DNA from: Sulfurovum sp.
GTDB taxonomy: Bacteria > Campylobacterota > Campylobacteria > Campylobacterales > Sulfurovaceae
Reading direction: 5' to 3'
Assembly (NCBI GenBank): GCA_022729615.1
Contig: DZAQ01000057.1
Location: 1 to 8,220, forward strand
DNA length: 8,220 nt
A model generated the notes under the pieces. That model was not told the DNA's origin. It ran no database searches and worked only from the letters and a program-made list of their open reading frames with translations. Numbering within the stretch: position 1 is the stretch's first letter; every line of letters starts with the position of its first letter. The translations under genes and the position numbers were made by a program. Shown here in pieces: positions 1 to 5,941 of this stretch.

Positions 1-29
1 TTCAAGGCGATCTTGCATACAAATAGCGA

Positions 30-37
30 ATTATAAT
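30..37. promoter_or_regulatory. Bidirectional -10-like element
   Basis: The near-palindrome AATTATAATT (29-38) holds TATAAT on the plus strand (32-37) and on the minus strand (35 to 30). The minus-strand copy, downstream of acnB, could drive a leftward gene starting outside or at the edge of the window. No -35 box is evident, and AT-rich sequence gives such matches by chance. Confidence 0.2.
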
Positions 38-64
38 TTTTTGAAGGTTTGAAAGCGGGTAGAT

Positions 65-84
65 CAGGAGGCGGAAGCCTCTTG
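65..84 (-). terminator. Stem-loop just after acnB, possible terminator or 3' stabiliser
   Basis: A short hairpin lies 8 nt past the acnB stop codon. The core stem is GAGGC (68-72) with GCCTC (77-81) around a 4-nt loop. On the minus strand it extends by two outer pairs beyond one A-C mismatch. On the plus strand the mismatch becomes a G-T wobble and the loop reads GGAA, a GNRA tetraloop. No T-tract follows in either direction, so it is not a textbook Rho-independent terminator. Its place fits transcript end formation or protection of the acnB mRNA. Confidence 0.4.
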
Positions 85-92
85 AGTGGGGA

Positions 93-2663
93 TTATTTCA
101 CCATCGCTTCAAGCTCCTCAGAAGAAACTTGGTCGAAGTTGAGGTATTTATAGACACTTGCCTTGTTGGCATCAGTGATTTTTTTGTTGACGATCTGCAA
201 GTACTCCTCTTTGTTCGGAAGGCGGCCGAGCAGCGCAGCGACTGCAGCCATTTCGGCTGAACCCAAATAAACTTTTGTATCTTTGCCGAGTCTATTGTCG
301 AAGTTTCTTGTCGAAGTACTAAATACCGTATTGCCCATCCCTGCTTGCGCTTGGTTCCCCATGCAGAGCGAGCATCCCGGTATCTCTGTTCTAGCGCCGG
401 ACGCTCCGAAGATCGCATAGTATCCCTCTTCGATCAACTGCTTTTCATCCATCTTTGTCGGTGGAACAACCCATAGTTTTGCTTTGACACTGCCCTCACC
501 TTTGAGCACTTCGCCAAGCGCTCTGAAGAGTCCTATATTGGTCATACAGCTTCCCACAAAAACCTCTTGGATCTCTTTGGGTCGCTTCTCGTCTGCCAAA
601 ATCTCACTCAAAGTCGCCACATCATCCGGATCGTTAGGACATGCAAGGATCGGCTCTTTGACATCATTTAAGTTGATCTCGATCACAGCAGCATACTCAG
701 CGTCACTATCCGCTTCCATGAGCTCCGGCTTGGCAAGCCACGCTTTCATCTTGTCCGCTCTTCTTTGAAGTGTCGCCGCGTCTTCATAGCCATCTTTGAT
801 CATCTCTTCGATGAGGGCGATATTGGAGCGTAGATATTCAGCAACCGGCTCTTTGTCTAGCTTGACCGTACAAGCCGCTGCCGATCTCTCTGCCGATGCA
901 TCGCTGAGCTCAAACGCCTGCTCGCATTTGAGTGTTTCAAGACCCTCGATCTCAAGAACGCGTCCGGCAAAGATATTTTTCTTCCCTTTTTTCTCAACCG
1001 TCAAAAGCCCCTGCTTGATCGCATAGTAGGGGATAGCATTGACTAGGTCGCGCAGCGTGATACCCGGCTGCATTTCACCCTTGAATCTTACAAGAACAGA
1101 CTCCGGCATCGTAAGCGGCATCATACCCGTTACACCTGCGAACGCCACAAGTCCTGAACCGGCAGGAAATGAGATACCGATCGGGAATCTTGTATGCGAG
1201 TCACCGCCTGTACCTACCGTATCGGGCAGACAGAGTCTATTGAGCCATGAGTGGATGACACCGTCACCCGGTCTGAGGATCACTCCTTTTCTGCTTGTCC
1301 AAAACGCCGGAAGCGTATGCTGCAGCTTGATATCGGCAGGTTTCGGATAGGCTGCCGTATGGCAAAATGACTGCATCACCATATCTGCGCCAAATCCAAG
1401 CGCGGCGAGCTCTTTGATCTCATCTCTTGTCATTGGACCGGTGGTATCTTGCGAACCGACAGTTGTAGCGACAGGCTCGCAATAGACGCCCGGCTTCACA
1501 CCGGCTACTCCACATGCTTTCCCTACCATTTTTTGCGCAAGTGTATAGCCTTTGCCGCTATCAGCAGGCTGCTCCGGTGTCATAAATGCATCAGAAGCGC
1601 CTAGACCAAGCGCTTCTCTTGCTTTTGCGGTCAAACCTTTGCCGATGATAAGCGGGATTCTTCCGCCTGCTCTCATCTCATCGGGGAGCGTATTTGGAGA
1701 GAGTTTGAAGGTAGAGACTACCGCGCCGTCCTTCTCGATCACACCCTCAAACGGCTTGACCGTGATCACATCACCCGTCTCAAGCGCATCCACCGGAGCT
1801 TCGATCGGAAGACAACCGCTATCTTCCGCTGTATTGAAAAATATCGGAGCGATGATCGAACCGATGACCACGCCGCCCGTTCTTTTGTTGGGGATACCGG
1901 GGATATCTTCGCCCATATGCCACTGCACAGAGTTGATACCTGATTTTCTCGAACTTCCCGTACCCACAACATCACCTATATAGGCAAGCGGGTGACCTTT
2001 TTGCTTGAGCTCTGCCATTTTCTCATGCGGTTTTTCCATACGAGATACGAGCATAGAGTTGGCATGGAGTGGGATATCCGCTCTTGTGAATGCCTCAGAA
2101 GCCGGCGAAAGATCATCTGTGTTGGTCTCACCGGGGATCTTATAGACAGTTACCGTGATCTCTTTGGCAAGTGCCGGTTGATTGGTGAACCACTCTGCAT
2201 TTGCCCATGACTCAACGACCTCTTTTGCTTTTGCATTCCCTGCATCCATCATCGCTTTGACATCATTGAAGGAGTTATACATAAGAATGGTATTTTTAAG
2301 CTCATTCGCCGCGGTATCCGCTACTGTACCGCCAAGCTTGAGCGCCTCCACAAGCGGCTGCACATTGAAGCCGCCAAGCATTTTCCCAAGAATTTGACAT
2401 GCTTTGACCGCATCGATCGCATCACATTTTGCATTTCCCTGAACGATATCGTTCAGAAATGCCGCTTTGACATAAGCCGCGTCATCCACGCCTGCAGGCA
2501 CTTTGTTCTCAAACATATCTATTGCATACGCTTGATCAGCTATTGGAGATGCTTTCAAGAGCTCCACAACTCCTGCAACCTGCTCAGCCGTAAGCGGGAG
2601 TGGCGGTACGCCAAGTATTGCTCTCTCGGCAGCATGTGCTTTGTATTCTTCGATTAAGGACAT
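93..2663 (-). CDS. acnB: Aconitate hydratase B (bifunctional aconitase/2-methylisocitrate dehydratase type)
   Basis: This 856-residue protein is a full-length AcnB, close to the 865 residues of the E. coli enzyme. It interconverts citrate and isocitrate through cis-aconitate in the cytoplasm. In Campylobacterota it can serve the oxidative or the reductive TCA cycle. The AcnB order is visible: an N-terminal HEAT-like domain (about 1-155), then the swivel domain (GETNTDDLSP, GDVVGTGSSRKS, AGGRIPLIIG), then the catalytic domain (GSQDTTGPMTRDE, GTGGDSHTRFPIG). Swivel-before-catalytic separates AcnB from AcnA. Three cysteines fit the [4Fe-4S] ligands: Cys706 in GSCMTNIG, and Cys764 and Cys767 in PGCSLCMGN, matching E. 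coli 710/769/772. The ATG start is supported by GAGGAG 8 nt upstream and by alignment of the N-terminus with known AcnB. The gene shares a strand with upstream ftsK but has its own candidate promoter. No frameshift or missing catalytic motif was seen. Confidence 0.98.
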   Translation of the reverse strand: MSLIEEYKAHAAERAILGVPPLPLTAEQVAGVVELLKASPIADQAYAIDMFENKVPAGVDDAAYVKAAFLNDIVQGNAKCDAIDAVKACQILGKMLGGFNVQPLVEALKLGGTVADTAANELKNTILMYNSFNDVKAMMDAGNAKAKEVVESWANAEWFTNQPALAKEITVTVYKIPGETNTDDLSPASEAFTRADIPLHANSMLVSRMEKPHEKMAELKQKGHPLAYIGDVVGTGSSRKSGINSVQWHMGEDIPGIPNKRTGGVVIGSIIAPIFFNTAEDSGCLPIEAPVDALETGDVITVKPFEGVIEKDGAVVSTFKLSPNTLPDEMRAGGRIPLIIGKGLTAKAREALGLGASDAFMTPEQPADSGKGYTLAQKMVGKACGVAGVKPGVYCEPVATTVGSQDTTGPMTRDEIKELAALGFGADMVMQSFCHTAAYPKPADIKLQHTLPAFWTSRKGVILRPGDGVIHSWLNRLCLPDTVGTGGDSHTRFPIGISFPAGSGLVAFAGVTGMMPLTMPESVLVRFKGEMQPGITLRDLVNAIPYYAIKQGLLTVEKKGKKNIFAGRVLEIEGLETLKCEQAFELSDASAERSAAACTVKLDKEPVAEYLRSNIALIEEMIKDGYEDAATLQRRADKMKAWLAKPELMEADSDAEYAAVIEINLNDVKEPILACPNDPDDVATLSEILADEKRPKEIQEVFVGSCMTNIGLFRALGEVLKGEGSVKAKLWVVPPTKMDEKQLIEEGYYAIFGASGARTEIPGCSLCMGNQAQAGMGNTVFSTSTRNFDNRLGKDTKVYLGSAEMAAVAALLGRLPNKEEYLQIVNKKITDANKASVYKYLNFDQVSSEELEAMVK

Positions 2664-2671
2664 AGTTTAGT

Positions 2672-2677
2672 CTCCTC
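2672..2677 (-). promoter_or_regulatory. Strong ribosome binding site of acnB
   Basis: The minus strand reads GAGGAG, a near-ideal Shine-Dalgarno sequence 8 nt before the ATG at 2663. It fixes the acnB start and suggests high translation, as expected for a central metabolic enzyme. Confidence 0.8.
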
Positions 2678-2697
2678 ATATTTTAAAATTTAGGTTA

Positions 2698-2703
2698 AAT
2701 ATA
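2698..2703 (-). promoter_or_regulatory. Candidate -10 box of the acnB promoter
   Basis: The minus strand reads TATATT at 2703 to 2698, which would put the transcription start near 2691 and give a leader of about 28 nt. A TTGACT at 2737-2732 is 28 bp away, too far for a standard -35. Campylobacterota sigma-70 promoters often lack a conserved -35, so the call rests on the -10 and its position alone. Confidence 0.4.
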
Positions 2704-2706
2704 TGC

Positions 2707-2740
2707 TATCAAAAAAATTATTTGATACTCTAGTCAAATA
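2707..2740. repeat. Three-half-site inverted repeat cluster upstream of acnB, operator-like
   Basis: TATCAAA (2707-2713) and TTTGATA (2721-2727) form a perfect inverted repeat with a 7-nt spacer. TATTTGA (2719-2725) and TCAAATA (2734-2740) form a second, overlapping one with an 8-nt spacer. The middle half-site is shared. The cluster begins immediately upstream of the candidate acnB -10 box, where a repressor or activator would act. I cannot assign a regulator: the half-sites resemble FNR half-sites (TTGAT/ATCAA), but orientation and spacing differ from the FNR consensus. Confidence 0.45.
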
Positions 2741-2847
2741 GAAGCGGGACTTTATGGAGTGGATCGCATGTGTCGGATAGTTACAAAGGGGGAGCCTGAT
2801 TTGGCTAGAATGAGAGTGTTATCCGCTTATTCGTTACAAATAGAAGC
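2735..2847. repeat. 11-bp direct repeat CAAATAGAAGC flanking an ~91-bp segment
   Basis: CAAATAGAAGC occurs at 2735-2745 and again at 2837-2847 in the ftsK-acnB gap. A second short direct repeat, GTTACAAA, is found at 2780-2787 and 2833-2840. An exact 11-mer repeated within 189 bp is unlikely by chance. The enclosed segment has no ORF worth calling and no matching terminal inverted repeats, so an insertion with target duplication is only one possibility beside local duplication. Confidence 0.4.
2774..2825. repeat. Imperfect inverted repeat between ftsK and acnB, possible RNA hairpin
   Basis: CGGATA (2774-2779) pairs with TATCCG (2820-2825). After a 3-nt bulge, ACA (2783-2785) can pair with TGT (2817-2819). 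Inside, AGCC (2793-2796) and GGCT (2803-2806) make a small apical hairpin. On the minus strand it lies 27 nt after the ftsK stop codon and could act as a transcript end or processing structure. There is no T-tract and the stem is weak. Confidence 0.3.
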
Positions 2848-2852
2848 AAAAT

Positions 2853-5126
2853 TCAATTAATATCTCTATTTCCTTTGCTGTTGGGCGCGCTGAGGATACC
2901 ATTGGCTTCAAGCTGCTCTATGAGATTTGCCGATCTGTTGTATCCGATCTGAAGCTTGCGCTGCAAGTAGGAAATGGAGGTCTTTTTGTCCAGCAAAACA
3001 ACCTCTTTTGCCTGCTCATAGAGCGGGTCAAGCTCCTCTATTGTTTCACCGCTGCCCCATTCATTCTTTTCGCTATTGCTTGACTCAAGGTAGCTCTCAT
3101 CATACTGTGGTGCGCGTTGTGCTTTGAGGAATTCAACGACCAATTCGATCTCCTCTTCAGTATTCCAAGGCGCATGCAAACGAACAAGCCCTATGGATCC
3201 CGGCGGAGTAAAAAGAGCGTCCCCCTTCCCTAGCAGACTCTCCGCGCCCATCGCATCCAAAATGACCTTAGAATCGATCCGCTGTCCCACGCGATAGCTG
3301 AGTCTTGACGGAAGGTTTGCCTTGATAAGCCCTGTCACGACATCGACACTCGGCCGCTGAGTCGCAACGACGAGGTGTATCCCTGAAGCGCGTGCCATCT
3401 GCGCAAGCCTTGCTATCGAGTACTCCACATCCTTGCCGCCATTCATCATCAAGTCGGCAAGCTCATCGATCACGATCACGATAAACGGCATCGCCGTACC
3501 GCCTGTTTGCTGCATCTTTTCATTGAAGCCATCGATATTTTTGACTCTATTTTCAGCCATGAGCTTGTAGCGCCGCTCCATCTCACCTACCATATTCGCA
3601 AGCGCCGCGATCGCCTTTTTGGGCTCCGTGATGACCGGTGTCAAAAGATGGGGAATATCATTATAGATAGAAAACTCGAGCATCTTGGGATCGATCAACA
3701 CAAGTTTGAGTTTATCGGGATCGTTTCGGAAGAGCAGTGAGAGGAGCATCGCATTGATACCGACAGATTTACCGCTTCCGGTAGTTCCGGCGATGAGTAG
3801 ATGCGGCAGTCTTTTGAGGTCGGTGATAAAAGGATTGCCCACGATATCCTTGCCTAGGGCGATCGTCAGAGGTGATTTGGATTCCCTAAAAAGGTCACTT
3901 TCCAAGATGTCTCGCAAGTAGATAGTATCAAAGGTTTCGTTGGGTATCTCGATCCCTATCACATCTCTCCCCGGGATCGGCGCTTGGATACGGATCGTCT
4001 CAGCACTCAGCGCCATCGCCAAATCATCCTGGAGACTCAATACTTTTGAGACCTTGACATCGGGTGCGGGCTTGAACTCAAAAGTTGTGACCAAGGGTCC
4101 CGAATAGGTTCGGATCACATCGCCTTCGATCCTGAATCGACCCAATTTATCCAGAAGTTCCCCGATTTTTTTATCGATCTCTGCTTCATTGATCTTCCGA
4201 GAGCTCTTAGGCGGCTTTTGCAAAAAATCCAATTTCGGGAGCTTGAAGTTTTTTGGCGCAGCCATTTTGCCCTTTTCGATCTCCCCAAGCAGCCTGGAGT
4301 TCTCTTCAAGCTCCTCGACGATCTGCACATTCGCAATACTCTTCTGGGTAGTATGATTTTGGTTTTTCACACTCAAAGTATTCATTTGACCGACGCTCTT
4401 ATCCAAAAGCGAATGCTCTCTCTCCTCGATGATCCTCTCCTCTTTTTCTACACCCTTTTCAACAGCATTTTTGTAGGCTGCATCCTGCTTCAAAGCGATC
4501 TGCTTCTTGCGGACACTCTTTTGACCGCTGCCTAGCGACGGGAGAGAATCATCTCTATTTTCAGGCATCAAGATATCATCATAAAGAGGTTTCGGAGAGT
4601 AAGAAAATATTTTTTTTGGAAATATCTTGAAAGGAGCCAGCGAAAATCTTGGAAGTGCGATACGCACTCGCTTCTTCTCGCTTTTTTTCAAAAAATCCAA
4701 ACTTATCCCATCTTCCAATATCAAAACAAGCGAAAGCAATAGCGTCATAAGCCAAGTGAGCCAAAGCCCCGCCTTCCCGATAAATGGCGATAAAAATGAG
4801 GAGATTTCTGATGAAAAAATACCGCTTCCGGATCGCTCAAAGATAAGAGCAGGCAATATCACCATAGAGACAAAAAAGAGCATCCATCCGGCATAAAAAT
4901 CAACCTCTTTGGCAAGTGCAGGTTTCTTGTAAAGCTTGTAGAGCGGATAAAAAAGGATAAAAATATTGATATACGCCAAATATCCAAAATATTTGATATT
5001 GACACTCCCCACAATGCCCCCTATCTCTCCGGCCAATTTGGTGCCGTGAAATATGGTCGAGAATGCCAAATAGACAAAAATAATCGCAGTAATAATAATA
5101 GTAATCTTCAAAAGTATCCCACTCAT
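2853..5126 (-). CDS. ftsK: DNA translocase FtsK
   Basis: This 757-residue FtsK/SpoIIIE-family protein is a septum-anchored, ATP-driven motor that pumps the chromosome termini apart at division and activates Xer recombination at dif. Four hydrophobic segments lie near residues 4-26, 44-66, 75-96 and 116-137. A charged linker of about 150 residues follows. The alpha domain includes GPLVTTFEF near 342. The RecA-like beta motor has Walker A GTTGSGKS (447-454), Walker B VIVIDELADL with D554/E555, and the conserved ATQRPSVDVVTGLIKANLPSR stretch in two adjoining parts. The C-terminal gamma winged helix (about 692-752) has SYLQRKLQIGYNRSANLIEQLE-type sequence, the part that reads KOPS-like polarity sites. 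It is much shorter than E. coli FtsK (1329) because the linker is short. The ATG at 5126 has only a weak, very close GAAAG upstream, but the first membrane helix starts directly after it. Confidence 0.97.
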   Translation of the reverse strand: MSGILLKITIIITAIIFVYLAFSTIFHGTKLAGEIGGIVGSVNIKYFGYLAYINIFILFYPLYKLYKKPALAKEVDFYAGWMLFFVSMVILPALIFERSGSGIFSSEISSFLSPFIGKAGLWLTWLMTLLLSLVLILEDGISLDFLKKSEKKRVRIALPRFSLAPFKIFPKKIFSYSPKPLYDDILMPENRDDSLPSLGSGQKSVRKKQIALKQDAAYKNAVEKGVEKEERIIEEREHSLLDKSVGQMNTLSVKNQNHTTQKSIANVQIVEELEENSRLLGEIEKGKMAAPKNFKLPKLDFLQKPPKSSRKINEAEIDKKIGELLDKLGRFRIEGDVIRTYSGPLVTTFEFKPAPDVKVSKVLSLQDDLAMALSAETIRIQAPIPGRDVIGIEIPNETFDTIYLRDILESDLFRESKSPLTIALGKDIVGNPFITDLKRLPHLLIAGTTGSGKSVGINAMLLSLLFRNDPDKLKLVLIDPKMLEFSIYNDIPHLLTPVITEPKKAIAALANMVGEMERRYKLMAENRVKNIDGFNEKMQQTGGTAMPFIVIVIDELADLMMNGGKDVEYSIARLAQMARASGIHLVVATQRPSVDVVTGLIKANLPSRLSYRVGQRIDSKVILDAMGAESLLGKGDALFTPPGSIGLVRLHAPWNTEEEIELVVEFLKAQRAPQYDESYLESSNSEKNEWGSGETIEELDPLYEQAKEVVLLDKKTSISYLQRKLQIGYNRSANLIEQLEANGILSAPNSKGNRDIN

Positions 5127-5151
5127 CTTTCGTGATGTTTTATTTTTTAAT

Positions 5152-5157
5152 ATTATA
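5152..5157 (-). promoter_or_regulatory. ftsK promoter -10 box
   Basis: The minus strand carries a perfect TATAAT at 5157 to 5152. Transcription would start near 5145, about 19 nt before the ftsK ATG. No convincing -35 is visible, which is usual for this group of bacteria. Confidence 0.55.
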
Positions 5158-5165
5158 ACGCAAAT

Positions 5166-5186
5166 TTAACTTAAACTGTTAGTTAA
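5166..5186. repeat. Inverted repeat TTAACT/AGTTAA upstream of ftsK -10
   Basis: TTAACT (5166-5171) and AGTTAA (5181-5186) form a perfect 6-bp inverted repeat with a 9-nt spacer. AACT (5174-5177) and AGTT (5181-5184) form a second, tighter one. Relative to the inferred ftsK start this covers roughly -21 to -41, a normal operator position. The sequence is AT-rich, so chance is a real alternative. Confidence 0.3.
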
Positions 5187-5266
5187 TTGCGCCTCGAATT
5201 CTACAATTTTCTTAGTGTGATATTTTGATTTGGGTATTTATTACCTCTTTTTTTGCACAAACAGTA

Positions 5267-5272
5267 TATGAT
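5267..5272 (+). promoter_or_regulatory. Possible -10 box for the YaiI-family gene
   Basis: TATGAT preceded by T-rich tracts lies 58 bp upstream of the chosen ATG at 5331, in the divergent gap shared with ftsK. The match is 5 of 6 to TATAAT, with no -35. It overlaps the in-frame 5' extension discussed for the gene; if used, it rules that extension out as coding. Confidence 0.25.
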
Positions 5273-5330
5273 TTTGCATATGAGACATCCCAAACAAAAC
5301 CCCCTCCAACCCAAGGAACAAATAAAAACA

Positions 5331-5780
5331 ATGATACTCTATATCGATGGAGATGCTTTTCCAAATCTGCTCAAACCTATCATATTGCGCTCTATTGAGC
5401 GTTTGAAATTGCCCACTTTCGTCATCTCCAACAAGCGTATTTCGATAGGAAATTCAGAGTTTGTCACCTATCTGATCGTGGAACAAGGCGCGGATGAAGC
5501 AGATCATCGTATCGTAGAGATGGTCAAGGAAGGGGACTTGGTGATCACGGCAGATATCCCGCTCGCAGATCGCATCATCACTCAAAATGCGCACGCCATA
5601 GATCATCGAGGGGCACTTTATAGTGTCGAGAATATCAAACAGTATCTGGCTATACGCAACTTGATGGAAGAGATACGCGACAGCGGCGAGATGACGCGCG
5701 GACCGAAGCCTTTTGGCGCCAAAGATGCTCATGAATTTTCCAACCGACTGCATAGTTTTTTGACAAAGCACCGCAAATAG
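5331..5780 (+). CDS. YaiI/YqxD family protein (DUF188, UPF0178)
   Basis: This 149-residue cytoplasmic protein belongs to the DUF188/UPF0178 family (E. coli YaiI, 152 residues), a PIN-like fold group of unproven function. Family hallmarks are MILYIDGDAFPN at the N-terminus (D6, D8), GADEADHRI (D55, D58), GDLVITADIPLAD (D69, D75, D80), RGALYSVENI, and the C-terminal block GEMTRGPKPFGAKDAHEFSNRLHSFL given in pieces. The clustered acidic residues suit metal binding, as in PIN nucleases. The frame stays open upstream to a TTG at 5253, but those 26 residues (rich in Pro, Gln and Lys) have no counterpart in the family, which begins at the MxxxxDxDA block. I therefore start at ATG 5331. An AAGGA at 5313-5317 is 13 nt away, rather far. 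It is divergent from ftsK and on the same strand as the helicase, which has its own promoter. Confidence 0.9.
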   Translation: MILYIDGDAFPNLLKPIILRSIERLKLPTFVISNKRISIGNSEFVTYLIVEQGADEADHRIVEMVKEGDLVITADIPLADRIITQNAHAIDHRGALYSVENIKQYLAIRNLMEEIRDSGEMTRGPKPFGAKDAHEFSNRLHSFLTKHRK

Positions 5781-5790
5781 AGTCAAATTA

Positions 5791-5799
5791 TGCTATAAT
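5791..5799 (+). promoter_or_regulatory. Extended -10 promoter of the helicase operon
   Basis: TGCTATAAT matches the extended -10 consensus TGnTATAAT perfectly and begins 11 bp after the YaiI-family stop codon. Extended -10 promoters need little from a -35 box; the only TTGACA nearby (5760-5765) is 28 bp from the hexamer, too far. Transcription would start near 5806 and produce a leader of about 136 nt before the helicase ATG. Confidence 0.65.
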
Positions 5800-5811
5800 A
5801 ATGCAATTTCA

Positions 5812-5834
5812 TCAGCACTACGGTCTGCTGCTGA
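5812..5834 (+). repeat. Hairpin in the helicase mRNA leader
   Basis: TCAGCA (5812-5817) and TGCTGA (5829-5834) are a perfect 6-bp inverted repeat with an 11-nt loop. GCTGCTG lets the right arm slip by one triplet, so two registers compete. It lies about 6 nt into the inferred transcript and is followed by CTTCG and five T residues (5840-5844). It may be a 5' stabilising stem, an attenuator, or a terminator for the upstream gene. Confidence 0.4.
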
Positions 5835-5926
5835 CTTCGTTTTTGTCATCCTTCGATAACACTGCATTTTAATTTCATATAGAGTCTAGATCGTCCATAG
5901 ATCACAATCTGGTAGGCTTTCACAAA

Positions 5927-5931
5927 AAAGG
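5927..5931 (+). promoter_or_regulatory. Ribosome binding site of the helicase gene
   Basis: AAAGG lies 10 nt before the ATG at 5942, within an A-rich unstructured stretch. It supports the chosen start. Confidence 0.5.
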
Positions 5932-5941
5932 TACATAATTA

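Noticed and set aside
1..18. Possible start of a leftward gene (minus-strand MQDRLE)
   Set aside because: Only six codons are visible and there is no Shine-Dalgarno. The nearby TATAAT would leave an almost leaderless message, so it cannot be supported.
1552..1983. 143-codon open frame on the plus strand
   Set aside because: It is antisense to conserved AcnB sequence, and its Pro/Ser-rich translation is typical of a shadow.
2741..2852. tRNA-like or small RNA gene in the ftsK-acnB gap
   Set aside because: The CGGATA/TATCCG pairing briefly suggested an acceptor stem. There is no TTC-type T-loop, no anticodon arm and no proper D-arm, so only an inverted repeat is reported.
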